A stretch of 64,000 nucleotides of DNA from Arthrobacter sp. PM3 (lineage in GTDB: Bacteria > Actinomycetota > Actinomycetes > Actinomycetales > Micrococcaceae). This document shows positions 25,455 through 33,807 of this stretch, one piece after another. Within the stretch, counting starts at the first letter, position 1. Each line of letters opens with the position of its first letter. The notes under the pieces were generated by a model. That model made no database searches. It saw only the letters and a list, made by a program, of their open reading frames with translations, and was not told where the DNA came from. The stretch spans positions 2,164,176-2,228,175 of the forward strand of contig NZ_CP022314.1 of NCBI RefSeq assembly GCF_003352915.1, read 5' to 3'. The translations under genes and the position numbers were made by a program.

Positions 25455-26438
25455 ATGAAGGCTGTCTATATCTCAGAGCCCGGCGGCCCCGAGGTCCTGG
25501 AAGTCCGTGAGGTCGAGGCCCCGGTTGCCGGCCCCGGCGAGGTACTGATCGACGTCGTGGCCGCGGGCCTCAACCGGGCCGACGTCCAGCAGCGCAGGGG
25601 GTTCTACCCGCCGCCTCCGGGCGCCTCCGAGATTCCCGGGCTGGAGATCTCCGGGCGGATTGCGGGCTTCGGTCCGGGCGTCACCAAGGCCTTCTCCGTG
25701 GGGGACAAGGTAGTGGCGCTGCTCTCCGGCGGCGGCTACGCCCAGAAGGTGGCCGTGCCGGCAGGGCAGGTGCTGAGAGTCCCCGACGGTGTGGACCTGG
25801 TCACGGCGGCGGCCTTGCCGGAAGTGGCCGCCACTGTCTACTCCAACCTCATCATGACGGCGCAGCTGCAGCCGGGCGAGACTGTCCTCATCCATGGCGC
25901 CACGGGCGGCATCGGCACCATGGCCATCCAGCTGGCCAAGGCCGTCGGTGCCCGGGTGGCAACGACGGCCGGCAATGCGGAGAAGGTCGGCACCGCGAAA
26001 GCGTTCCTCGGCGCGGACATCGCCATTAACTACGCGGAGGAAAACTTCCCCGAGAGTCTCCGCGCGCAGAACGGCGGCCACGGCGCGGACGTGATCCTCG
26101 ACGTCGTCGGCGCCAAATACCTCGCACAGAACATCGACGCCCTGGCCGACTACGGCCGGCTGGTGGTGATCGGGCTGCAGGGCGGGACCAAAGCGGAACT
26201 GGACCTCGGACAGTTGCTGTCGAAACGTGCCGCCATCATTGCCACGGCCCTGCGTCCCCGCCCGGTCGAAGAAAAGACAGTGATCATGAATGCCGTCCGT
26301 GACGCCGTCTGGCCGATGCTGACCGACGGCAGGATCAGGCCCCTTGTGGCAAAAACTTTCCCTCTGGACCAGGCCGCCGCCGCGCACGCGTACTTCGACT
26401 CAGGCGACCACGTGGGCAAAGTCCTGCTGGTCATGTAG
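25455..26438 (+). CDS. NAD(P)H:quinone oxidoreductase, zinc-free MDR family
   Basis: The 327-residue protein is a medium-chain dehydrogenase/reductase of the quinone-reductase (QOR, PIG3-like) branch. Its GroES-like half contains GLNRADVQQRRGFYPPPPGASEIPGLEISG. The Rossmann half has HGATGGIGTMAIQLAKA. The zinc-ligating cysteines of alcohol dehydrogenases are missing, as expected for quinone reductases. It should reduce quinones or enones with NADPH in the cytoplasm. GGGAG precedes the ATG at a suitable distance. A PadR-type regulator follows on the same strand but has its own palindromic operator region. Confidence 0.92.
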   Translation: MKAVYISEPGGPEVLEVREVEAPVAGPGEVLIDVVAAGLNRADVQQRRGFYPPPPGASEIPGLEISGRIAGFGPGVTKAFSVGDKVVALLSGGGYAQKVAVPAGQVLRVPDGVDLVTAAALPEVAATVYSNLIMTAQLQPGETVLIHGATGGIGTMAIQLAKAVGARVATTAGNAEKVGTAKAFLGADIAINYAEENFPESLRAQNGGHGADVILDVVGAKYLAQNIDALADYGRLVVIGLQGGTKAELDLGQLLSKRAAIIATALRPRPVEEKTVIMNAVRDAVWPMLTDGRIRPLVAKTFPLDQAAAAHAYFDSGDHVGKVLLVM

Positions 26439-26493
26439 CCGGGCTGTTTTGCCGGAACGGCATGAATCACGCTAACGTAATTCCATACGCGGT

Positions 26494-26519
26494 ATACACG
26501 CGTCTTGGGGCGCGTGTAT
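26494..26519. promoter_or_regulatory. Candidate PadR operator
   Basis: ATACACGCG (26494-26502) and CGCGTGTAT (26511-26519) form a perfect 9-bp inverted repeat with an 8-base spacer, 31 bases upstream of the padR start. PadR repressors commonly bind ATAC/GTAT-type dyads at their own promoters, so autoregulation is likely. Confidence 0.65.
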
Positions 26520-26550
26520 GCTGTGTGGTTTCCTGACCTTCGGGAGCGCC

Positions 26551-27087
26551 ATGTCCATTCGCCACAGTCTCCTTGCCCTCCTGCAGGACCGGCCGCGCTA
26601 CGGGTATCAGCTCAGAGCCGAGTTCGAGGACCGCACCGGTGCGTCGTGGCCGCTGAACATCGGGCAGGTCTACACCACCCTCGACCGGCTGGAACGCGAC
26701 GGGCTGGTCCAAAACGACGGCAGCGACGGCGACGGGCACGTCATCTACAGCATCACGCCGGCCGGCCGGACCGAAGCCCGGAACTGGTTCGCGGCCCCGG
26801 TCGCCCGCACCAGCCCGCCCCGGAATGAACTGGCCATCAAGCTCGCCCTTGGCCTCACGATCCCCGGGACGGACGTCGGCGCCATCATCCAGGCCCAACG
26901 CGCCGTCTCGATCCGCGCGCTGCAGGAATACACGAAATCCCGCCGTGACACAGCCGCCCTGCAGCGCCCGGCCGATACCGCCAGGCTGCTGGTCCTGGAC
27001 TCCCTGATCTTCCAGACCGAGGCCGAGGTGCGCTGGCTGGACCTCTGCGAGGCCCGCATGCTGCAGCTCAGCAACCCCCCGGCCTAG
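26551..27087 (+). CDS. PadR-family transcriptional regulator
   Basis: The 178-residue protein has the PadR winged helix (SIRHSLLALLQDRPRYGYQLRAEF ... QVYTTLDRLERDGLV; about 1-80) and a helical C-terminal dimerisation region, matching the two-domain subfamily. Such proteins repress detoxification or efflux genes and respond to small phenolics or drugs. The frame opens earlier at 26518, but ATG at 26551 has GGAG upstream and begins the domain. The inverted repeat just upstream suggests self-repression. The regulated target is not obvious; the quinone oxidoreductase before it is one candidate. Confidence 0.9.
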   Translation: MSIRHSLLALLQDRPRYGYQLRAEFEDRTGASWPLNIGQVYTTLDRLERDGLVQNDGSDGDGHVIYSITPAGRTEARNWFAAPVARTSPPRNELAIKLALGLTIPGTDVGAIIQAQRAVSIRALQEYTKSRRDTAALQRPADTARLLVLDSLIFQTEAEVRWLDLCEARMLQLSNPPA

Positions 27088-27264
27088 CCGCAACGCCGCC
27101 CGGGTCCGGGGTCCCCTTCCCGGCCGTTCACCGCGCACGGCCGACCGTTCGTCGCGCAAACCGCGCCGCCGGGCGCAGGGCAGGCGTCAGCACGGGGCCG
27201 CGTTGGTAAGGTGCCGGGGGCAGCGCTCACTGGGCTGCCCCGCAGGGTTTCTCAAGGAGGAGAC

Positions 27265-29595
27265 ATGGGCACAAGGCCAGACGGCACACTAGGCGACAGT
27301 ACGCACGGCGAGACTACGAGCGGCGCCGTGAAACTCGACGACGGGCTCGCACCCGACCCGTCCCTTCCGCCGACGTCGGTGGATGAGGCGGTCCGCGAGG
27401 CCGCGGACCGCAAATGGACCCCCGGCAAGATCGCGCTGTGGACGGCCATCGCACTGCTGGGCGGCGTCGCCTGGTTCATGCTCGCCATCATCCGCGGCGA
27501 AACCGTCAATGCGATCTGGTTTGTGTTCGCGTCGGTCTGCACCTACCTCATCGGTTACCGTTTCTACTCCAAAGTCATCGAGCGATACCTCCTCAAGCCC
27601 AATGACCGCCGGGCCACACCGGCCGAATACAAGGCCGACGGCAAGGATTACGTCCGCACGGACCGCAACGTCCTGTTCGGCCACCACTTCGCCGCCATCG
27701 CCGGCGCCGGTCCCCTCGTGGGCCCGGTCATCGCGGCGCAGATGGGCTACCTCCCCGGCACCATCTGGATCATCATCGGCGTCGTCCTCGCCGGCGCCGT
27801 CCAGGACTACCTTGTCCTGTTCTTCTCCATGCGCCGCGGCGGACGTTCGCTCGGACAGATGGCCCGCGAAGAACTCGGCGTGATCGGCGGGACCGCCGCC
27901 CTGATCGCAACCCTGCTCATCATGGTGATCATCGTCGCCATCCTGGCCCTCGTGGTGGTCAACGCCCTCGGCGAAAGCCCGTGGGGTGTCTTCTCGGTGG
28001 GCATGACCATCCCGATCGCCCTCTTCATGGGTGTCTACCTGCGCTACCTCCGGCCGGGCAAAGTCATGGAGGTCTCCATCATCGGCTTCGTGCTGCTCAT
28101 GGCCGCCATCATCGGCGGCGGGGCCGTGGCGGGCACCGAATGGGGCGCGGCGTTCTTCCACCTGGACAAGGTCACCATCGCCTGGGGCCTCATCATCTAC
28201 GGCTTCATTGCGGCGATCCTTCCCGTCTGGCTCCTCCTGGCCCCCCGCGACTACCTCTCCACTTTCATGAAGATCGGCGTGATCGTGATGCTGGCCCTGG
28301 CCATCATCGTGGTCCGCCCGGAGATCACCGTCCCGGCCTTCAGTGAGTTCGCCGGCCGTGACAACGGCCCGGTCTTCTCCGGCGCCCTCTTCCCGTTCTT
28401 GTTCGTGACCATCGCCTGCGGCGCCCTCTCCGGCTTCCACGCCCTGATCTCCTCCGGCACCACCCCGAAACTGATCGAGAAGGAACGCCAGACGCGCCTG
28501 ATCGGCTACGGCGGCATGCTCATGGAGTCCTTCGTGGCCATCATGGCCCTCGTGGCCGCGATCTCCATTGACCGCGGCATCTACTTCGCCATGAACGCCC
28601 CCGTGGCGCTGACAGGCGGCACGGTCGAGACCGCCGCTGCGTGGGTCAACAGCCTGGGCCTGTCCGGCGTCAACATCGCCCCCGGCGACCTCGCCCAGAC
28701 CGCCAAAGACGTGGGGGAGCAGAGCATTGTGTCCCGCTCGGGCGGTGCCCCCACGCTCGCCGTCGGCCTGGCCCACATCATGCAGCAGTTCATCGGCGGC
28801 ACCGCGATGATGGCCTTCTGGTACCACTTCGCCATTATGTTCGAAGCCCTGTTCATCCTCACCGCGGTCGACGCCGGGACCCGGGTTGCGCGCTTCATGC
28901 TGCAGGATTCGATCGGCAACTTCGTCCCCAAGTTCAAGGAACACTCGTGGCGCCCGGGCGCCTGGCTGTGCACCGCCATCATGGTGGCGGCCTGGGGCGC
29001 GGTGTTGCTGATGGGCGTCACCGACCCGCTGGGCGGCATCAACACCCTCTTCCCCCTGTTCGGGATCGCCAACCAGCTGCTCGCGGCCATCGCCCTCTCG
29101 GTATGCCTGGCCATCGCTGCCAAGCGGACCGCCCTGAAGTACCTGTGGATCGCGGCAGTCCCGCTGGCCTTTGCCGCCGTCGTCACCATCACGGCGAGCT
29201 TCTACAAGATCTTCTCGCCCGTTCCGGCGGTGGGCTACTTCGCCAACAACGCGGCCTTCGCCAAGGCCCTGGCGGACGGCAAGACCTCTTTCGGCACGGC
29301 GAAGACCCAGGCGGCCATGGAAGCCGTGGTCCGCAACACCATGATCCAGGGCTGGCTGTCGATCATCTTCGTGGTGCTGAGCATCATCGTGATCATCACC
29401 GCCGTGATGGCAACCATCAAGGCCCTCCGGAACACGGCGGCGGGGCTCCCCAACGCCGAGAACGAGGACCCCGCCCGCGCCTCGCGCGTCTTCGCCCCGG
29501 CCGGGTTCATCCCCACCGTGGCGGAACGCGACGTCATGGCCGCGTGGGACAAACTCCCGGCCGGGCAGCGGCTTGAAAAGTCCGGGCACCACTGA
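27265..29595 (+). CDS. cstA: Carbon starvation protein CstA, pyruvate/peptide transporter
   Basis: The 776-residue polytopic membrane protein matches the CstA family throughout: NAIWFVFASVCTYLIGYRFY near the first helices, then RNVLFGHHFAAIAGAGPLVGPV, and FHALISSGTTPK. Family members import pyruvate or peptides when carbon is scarce. About 16-18 hydrophobic segments are visible after a soluble N-terminal tail of about 65 residues. AAGGAGG lies 6 bases upstream of the ATG and fixes the start. A YbdD/YjiX-like small gene follows, as in many bacteria. Confidence 0.96.
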   Translation: MGTRPDGTLGDSTHGETTSGAVKLDDGLAPDPSLPPTSVDEAVREAADRKWTPGKIALWTAIALLGGVAWFMLAIIRGETVNAIWFVFASVCTYLIGYRFYSKVIERYLLKPNDRRATPAEYKADGKDYVRTDRNVLFGHHFAAIAGAGPLVGPVIAAQMGYLPGTIWIIIGVVLAGAVQDYLVLFFSMRRGGRSLGQMAREELGVIGGTAALIATLLIMVIIVAILALVVVNALGESPWGVFSVGMTIPIALFMGVYLRYLRPGKVMEVSIIGFVLLMAAIIGGGAVAGTEWGAAFFHLDKVTIAWGLIIYGFIAAILPVWLLLAPRDYLSTFMKIGVIVMLALAIIVVRPEITVPAFSEFAGRDNGPVFSGALFPFLFVTIACGALSGFHALISSGTTPKLIEKERQTRLIGYGGMLMESFVAIMALVAAISIDRGIYFAMNAPVALTGGTVETAAAWVNSLGLSGVNIAPGDLAQTAKDVGEQSIVSRSGGAPTLAVGLAHIMQQFIGGTAMMAFWYHFAIMFEALFILTAVDAGTRVARFMLQDSIGNFVPKFKEHSWRPGAWLCTAIMVAAWGAVLLMGVTDPLGGINTLFPLFGIANQLLAAIALSVCLAIAAKRTALKYLWIAAVPLAFAAVVTITASFYKIFSPVPAVGYFANNAAFAKALADGKTSFGTAKTQAAMEAVVRNTMIQGWLSIIFVVLSIIVIITAVMATIKALRNTAAGLPNAENEDPARASRVFAPAGFIPTVAERDVMAAWDKLPAGQRLEKSGHH

Positions 29596-29608
29596 TGCCG
29601 GCCCGCAA

Positions 29609-29800
29609 GTGAACGCGGTAATCGCCGCGTTCCGGGGGTTTTCCGGGTACCTCGGCGGCGTCCTGGGCGCCGATGCCTACAAGAAGTACCTGGAACACCA
29701 CGCGTCCTCGGGCCACGCCGGCCCGCCGCTGACGGAACGGGAGTTCTGGCGGGACCGCACCGACCGGCAGGACACCAGTCCCCAGCAACGCTGTTGCTGA
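29609..29800 (+). CDS. YbdD/YjiX family small protein
   Basis: The 63-residue protein contains the family signature LGADAYKKYLEHHASSGH, EREFWRDR and the C-terminal QQRCC. Homologues are nearly always found right after cstA or related transporters and are thought to support their activity. I chose GTG at 29609 because it gives the usual family length and lies 13 bases after the cstA stop. A TTG at 29573 would extend it and overlap cstA. No strong ribosome binding site is seen, so coupling to cstA translation is likely. Confidence 0.88.
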   Translation: MNAVIAAFRGFSGYLGGVLGADAYKKYLEHHASSGHAGPPLTEREFWRDRTDRQDTSPQQRCC

Positions 29801-29842
29801 GCTGGTGTTGTTGAGCCGGTGCTGCTGACCGGACCGTGACGC

Positions 29843-29880
29843 GGCCGGCGCCGCCCCTTCGCTTCGGGCGGACGCCGGCC
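29843..29880. terminator. GC-rich hairpin after cstA-ybdD
   Basis: GGCCGGC and GCCGGCC arms with an inner CGCCC/GGGCG pair form a hairpin. No T-run follows, so a terminator role is uncertain. Confidence 0.4.
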
Positions 29881-29912
29881 CCGCGCGGCCGGGTGCGTGA
29901 GAGTATGAAGCC

Positions 29913-30596
29913 ATGAGCGATCAGGACGACACTCAGCCACGCACCGGGACGGCCGACGACGTGCCCGTCGAAGGCACCCCCCTGGACGACGGGGCGCCCG
30001 CGGGCCCCGGACACCTGGCGGGGCCGGCCGACCTGCCGGCCGGCCGCGCCAACCCTCCGGGCACCGGGTCCCGGCCCCCGCAGGGCGGCGACCCCCAGGA
30101 CCTGGTGGATCAGCCCGCCAAGGTCATGCGGATCGGCACCATGATCAAACAGCTACTGGACGAGGTGAAGTCCGCACCGCTGGACAACGCGGCCAGGGTC
30201 CGGCTGGCGGAAATCCACGACCGATCGATCAAGGAACTCGAGGACGGACTCGCTCCCGAGCTCGTTGAAGAGCTCGAACGGATCAGCCTCCCCTTCCCGG
30301 AGGACACGACCCCCTCCGACGCCGAGCTGCGGATCGCCCAGGCCCAGCTGGTCGGCTGGCTCGAGGGGCTCTTCCACGGCATCCAGACCGCCATCGCGGC
30401 CCAGCACGCGGCCCGGGAGCACGCCTACGCGCAGATGCAGCTGCGCCAGCTGCCGCCGGGAACGGTGATTGCGCCCGGCGTCATCATCGGGGAAAACGGC
30501 GAGCCGGTCCGCGCCGCGGCGCCCCGGCGTGGCGCCGACCCCTCCCAGCCTCCCGAGCCCGCCGACCCGGACCACGGCCCGGGCCAGTACCTCTAG
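29913..30596 (+). CDS. bpa: Bacterial proteasome activator Bpa
   Basis: The 227-residue protein matches Bpa (Rv3780 in Mycobacterium tuberculosis) over its helical core: MRIGTMIKQLLDEV, IKELEDGLAPEL and RIAQAQLVGWLEGLFHG. It ends in GQYL, the motif that docks into the 20S proteasome. Bpa forms a 12-mer ring that opens the proteasome without ATP and delivers unfolded proteins. The N-terminus has about 65 disordered Pro/Gly/Asp-rich residues. The tail between core and GQYL is longer than I recall for Rv3780. The 20S genes are not in this window. GAGTAT 6 bases before the ATG may be a leaderless promoter. Confidence 0.95.
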   Translation: MSDQDDTQPRTGTADDVPVEGTPLDDGAPAGPGHLAGPADLPAGRANPPGTGSRPPQGGDPQDLVDQPAKVMRIGTMIKQLLDEVKSAPLDNAARVRLAEIHDRSIKELEDGLAPELVEELERISLPFPEDTTPSDAELRIAQAQLVGWLEGLFHGIQTAIAAQHAAREHAYAQMQLRQLPPGTVIAPGVIIGENGEPVRAAAPRRGADPSQPPEPADPDHGPGQYL

Positions 30597-30602
30597 ACCG
30601 CC

Positions 30603-31070
30603 TTGGGTTTCTTCCCCACGGCGCGGCAGGGGCGCAAGGACGACGCCGAACTCGGCAAGGGCCTCTGGCGGCGCGCCCACGACCGCTTCAACCGCGGCCT
30701 GGACCGCTATCACCAGGTCCTCGAGGGCGTTGAGGACGAGACGCTGTACGCCGAGCTCGTGGACATCGCGGACCAGCTCTCGGCGCTGGGTCCCCGGGTC
30801 CGGGAGGTCTGCGCGGAGGCCCAGCGGCGTTACCCCAGCAGCGGACTGGACATTCCGGGCCCGCTGGCAGGGGTCCACCGTGCCCTCTCCATGGCCGGGA
30901 ATTCGCTGGCAATGACCGCGGAGGCGGCGGCGATGCTCCGCCTCGCCGTGGGCCCAGTCCCGGCGGGCGCGGCGTCCGTGCAGCGACGGGCCGACGCCGT
31001 TATCGAACACGTCCATGACGCCGAGCGGCGCCTTGCCGAGGCCGCCGGCAGCGGCGCGGCGCCAGCCTGA
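30603..31070 (+). CDS. Hypothetical helical protein after bpa
   Basis: The 155-residue protein begins at TTG only 6 bases after the bpa stop, so it is probably co-transcribed. I do not recognise a named family. It is predicted to be all-helical (RAHDRFNRGLDRYHQVLEGV; TLYAELVDIADQLSALGPRV; VQRRADAVIEHVHDAERRLAE), without signal or membrane segment. The start is weakly supported because no ribosome binding site is visible. Association with proteasomal degradation is only inferred from the position. Another repeat locus follows. Confidence 0.75.
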   Translation: MGFFPTARQGRKDDAELGKGLWRRAHDRFNRGLDRYHQVLEGVEDETLYAELVDIADQLSALGPRVREVCAEAQRRYPSSGLDIPGPLAGVHRALSMAGNSLAMTAEAAAMLRLAVGPVPAGAASVQRRADAVIEHVHDAERRLAEAAGSGAAPA

Positions 31071-31150
31071 CCCACGGGTCTGGTGCATGCCCCCGGACAC
31101 CGGCGGCTGGGTCTTGCCCGGCAGTGACCCCGGCCTCGCTCCCGGGGGGA

Positions 31151-31325
31151 CATGCTCAGTTCGCGACTCCACCATTGGACATGGCAGCACTATGTCCTCT
31201 GTTGCCCGCTAAAAATGAGCATGCTCCACGGGGCGGGCGGGGTCCTGGGGGACATGCTCAGTTCGCGACTCCACCATTGGACATGGCAGCACTATGTCCG
31301 CTGTTGCCCGCTAAAAATGAGCATG
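31151..31325 (+). repeat. Two dyad-symmetric CATG/GGACA elements, second locus
   Basis: Skeletons at 31151-31223 and 31253-31325 (period 102) have the same pattern as the 14.8-15.4 kb array: CATG, 22 bases, GGACAT, 8 bases, TATGTCC, 22 bases, CATG. The spacers differ from the first locus. A shortened third copy follows, with CATG at 31355 and 31385 but no GGACA core. The locus lies between the bpa operon and an aldo/keto reductase gene. Confidence 0.9.
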
Positions 31326-31550
31326 CTCCACGGGGCAGGCGGAATCCTGCGGGGCATGCCCCCGTCGTGACCGCAAAGAATGAGCATGTCCTGCGTGGTG
31401 CATGGTGCGTGGTGCGTGGTGGGGTCCTGGGGTGTCCCGGACCCTGGCGGCACCGGGTGCTCCACGTGTCAGGGGTATTCCCGGTTACGCGCCTAGCTTA
31501 GCCGGGCCCAGGCGCTGGCCCGGCGGCGCCGATATTGGCAGGATACTTAT

Positions 31551-32396
31551 ATGACTTTTTCACCGGAACTGACGTTCAATGACGGCAACACCATTCCCCA
31601 GCTCGGCTACGGGGTGTGGCAGGTTGAAGACGACGTGGCGGAGAAGGTAGTGGTCCAGGCTTTCGAGGCCGGATACCGCCACATCGACACCGCCAAGATC
31701 TACGGCAACGAAGCGGGCGTGGGCCGCGCCATCGAGCGCTCCGGCCTCAAGCCCGAGGAAATCTTTATCACCACCAAGCTGTGGAACGCGGACCAGGGCT
31801 ACGAGTCCACCCTGAAGGCGTTCGAAGACTCCATGGACCGCCTCGGCCTGGAGACGCTGGACCTGTACCTCATCCACTGGATGCAGCCCAAGCAGGACAA
31901 GTACGTCGACACCTGGAAGGCGCTCATCGAGCTCCAGAAGCAGGGCCGGGTCAAGAGCATCGGCGTCTCCAACTTCACCAAGGAGGGCCTGCAGCGCCTC
32001 ATCGACGAGACGGGCGTGGTTCCTGCGATCCACCAGATCGAACTGCACCCGTTCTTCAGCCAGGCGGACCTGCGCGAGTTCAACGCCTCCCAGGGCATCC
32101 TCACCCAGGCCTGGTCGCCGCTGGGACAGGGCGGTGAGCTCCTCGAGAGCCCTGTCATCTCCCAGATTGCCGCCAAGCACGGTGCCACCCCGGCGCAGGT
32201 CGTCATCGCCTGGCACCTGGCTATCGGCAACGTCGTCATCCCGAAGTCGGTGACCGAGTCCCGGATCCGCGAGAACTACGCGGCCCTCGACGTGACCCTC
32301 GACGAAACGGACATCCAGGCCATCAACGGACTGGACCGCACCGCCGAAGGCGCCGGCCGGATCGGCCCGGACCCGGCAGTCTCCGACTTCGCCTAA
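31551..32396 (+). CDS. Aldo/keto reductase, diketogluconate-reductase type
   Basis: The 281-residue protein has the AKR catalytic tetrad Asp46, Tyr51, Lys76 and His109 and the TIM-barrel signature GYRHIDTAKIYGNE. IPKSVTESRIREN is the NADPH phosphate-binding segment. It reduces aldehydes or ketones with NADPH in the cytoplasm; the natural substrate cannot be deduced. A second paralogue is at 46.6 kb. A hairpin terminator follows the gene. Confidence 0.93.
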   Translation: MTFSPELTFNDGNTIPQLGYGVWQVEDDVAEKVVVQAFEAGYRHIDTAKIYGNEAGVGRAIERSGLKPEEIFITTKLWNADQGYESTLKAFEDSMDRLGLETLDLYLIHWMQPKQDKYVDTWKALIELQKQGRVKSIGVSNFTKEGLQRLIDETGVVPAIHQIELHPFFSQADLREFNASQGILTQAWSPLGQGGELLESPVISQIAAKHGATPAQVVIAWHLAIGNVVIPKSVTESRIRENYAALDVTLDETDIQAINGLDRTAEGAGRIGPDPAVSDFA

Positions 32397-32431
32397 GCAC
32401 CCTGTCAGCCCGGACGGGCCGGCGTCTGCAG

Positions 32432-32467
32432 AGGGCCTGCACCCCGCACGGGGTGGGGGCCCTTTCT
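32432..32467 (+). terminator. Terminator after the aldo/keto reductase gene
   Basis: An outer GGGCC/GGCCC and an inner ACCCC/GGGGT stem are followed by TTTCT. It lies between two convergent genes. Confidence 0.7.
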
Positions 32468-32472
32468 GCTGC

Positions 32473-32721
32473 CTAAGCGGCGGCGCGGCGCACCCTCGCC
32501 GGGACCACGTCGATGACGGCCCAGCCGTCCTCGCCCGCGACGCACCGGCTCGCGAAACGGTCCGCGGCGCCCGCGTCATCAAAGCTCTCGGTGCGGATCC
32601 GGCCGGAGTCGGGGTCCAAGTACGTGACCTCGAAGTACGGGGCGCCGTCGTCCGGAGCGACGCCTCCGCCGGCCTGGAATTCCTGCTGGAAGTTTGCCTG
32701 CAGCTCCTGATTGTTCTCCAT
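32473..32721 (-). CDS. Small hypothetical protein
   Basis: The 82-residue acidic protein (YFEVTYLDPDSGRIRTESFDDAGAADRFA...) has no signal or membrane segment. I do not recognise a named family. The composition and strand pattern suggest a small alpha/beta fold. ATG at 32721 lies 6 bases after CACACT, a weak -10-like hexamer. It is downstream of the coiled-coil gene in the same direction but separated by its own promoter-like region. Confidence 0.7.
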   Translation of the reverse strand: MENNQELQANFQQEFQAGGGVAPDDGAPYFEVTYLDPDSGRIRTESFDDAGAADRFASRCVAGEDGWAVIDVVPARVRRAAA

Positions 32722-32757
32722 AATTCCAGTGTGCAGCCGACCCCTGACAGGAAGACT

Positions 32758-33771
32758 TCACGCCTCCGGCGTGTTGCCGAGCCGCAGCACCCGCTCCCGG
32801 GCGAGCACCTCCTTGCGGTGCTGCCGGTCCGCGGCCCGGGCCGTCTGCTGCGCCACGGCCGCCGCCAGCTCGTGCCGCTTCCGCGCTCCTTTTAGCCCGG
32901 CCTCGGCCAGGTCAAGGCGCCGCCGGAGATCGCGCGCCTCATCGGCCAGCCCGGCGGCCTCGGCCGCCGCCTCGGCCAGGTCCGCCGCCGCGCGGCGCGC
33001 TTCCTCGTCGGCCGCCGCGGCGGCCACCCCGGCCTCCTTCAGGGCCGCCCGCGCCCGCTCCACCGCCGACGGCGTCGGCACCGTTCGCGCCGTGCCGACA
33101 GCACGCAGCCGCGGCTGGTCCGCCGGTTCGGCCCCGCGGGTGCCAGGGGAACCGCCGTCGGACGCTTCTTCCGCGGCTCCGGGACCCGTTCCCGGCAGCG
33201 CCGGACGTTCCGGGAAACCCGCAGGGGCCGGGACAACCAGATCTTCCGGGACGGCGACCGCGCCCGCGAGATCGACGACGTCGACCCCGTCCGCCGAAAG
33301 CGTGCGCAGCAGCCTGCCGCTGCGCACGGCGGCTGCGGCCCCCTGGTCCGTGGTGGCGGCCCGCAGGGTCTGCTCGACTTCCGCCGCGACAGCGGCGCTG
33401 AGCGGCCGGCCTTGCTCTGCGGCCACGTCGCGCGCCGCCTTCACGGCCCCGGCCAGCAGTTGCCGCCGTTCCTGCGCCAGGCCACGGAGGGCGGCCGCAT
33501 CCAGGGCCGACTGCGCTGCCTGCATGGAGGTACCCAGCCGGGCCAGCTCCCGCAGGATGTCAGGACGGTGCACCGCCAGCATGTTGACCGCCCAGGCTGC
33601 GACGGAGGGTTTGGGCAGGGCCCGGACTTCAGCCGCCAGACCACGCTGCTGCGGGGCCGGGGTGCCGGCGTCACCGACGCCTTTGGCCGCAGCCGCCCGT
33701 GCCGCGATGAACTCGCCGTACGGCAGCGCGTACAGCGGCCCGGCAATGCCCGCGAGGTCCGGGGATCCCAT
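32758..33771 (-). CDS. Hypothetical coiled-coil protein
   Basis: The 337-residue protein has an N-terminal helical part with LPKPSVAAWAVNML, a Pro/Gly-rich linker near residues 190-230, and a long Ala/Arg/Glu coiled coil to the C-terminus. It resembles conserved actinobacterial proteins of unknown function. The frame is open to 34812, but that extension is antisense to a membrane protein gene. ATG at 33771, 6 bases after TATGAT, is preferred. It is divergent from the DUF2231 gene with only 36 bases between starts. Confidence 0.78.
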   Translation of the reverse strand: MGSPDLAGIAGPLYALPYGEFIAARAAAAKGVGDAGTPAPQQRGLAAEVRALPKPSVAAWAVNMLAVHRPDILRELARLGTSMQAAQSALDAAALRGLAQERRQLLAGAVKAARDVAAEQGRPLSAAVAAEVEQTLRAATTDQGAAAAVRSGRLLRTLSADGVDVVDLAGAVAVPEDLVVPAPAGFPERPALPGTGPGAAEEASDGGSPGTRGAEPADQPRLRAVGTARTVPTPSAVERARAALKEAGVAAAAADEEARRAAADLAEAAAEAAGLADEARDLRRRLDLAEAGLKGARKRHELAAAVAQQTARAADRQHRKEVLARERVLRLGNTPEA

Positions 33772-33777
33772 GCAAGA

Positions 33778-33783
33778 ATCATA
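33778..33783 (-). promoter_or_regulatory. -10 hexamer, probable leaderless start of the coiled-coil gene
   Basis: TATGAT is 6 bases upstream of ATG 33771. It falls inside the 36-base gap between two divergent starts. Confidence 0.55.
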
Positions 33784-33807
33784 GAAGTCTTCCGGAGGAG
33801 TGTTCAC

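Noticed and set aside
27289..29592. A 767-codon minus-strand ORF
   Set aside because: Antisense to cstA; its Asp/Glu/His-rich composition is a shadow of the hydrophobic codons.
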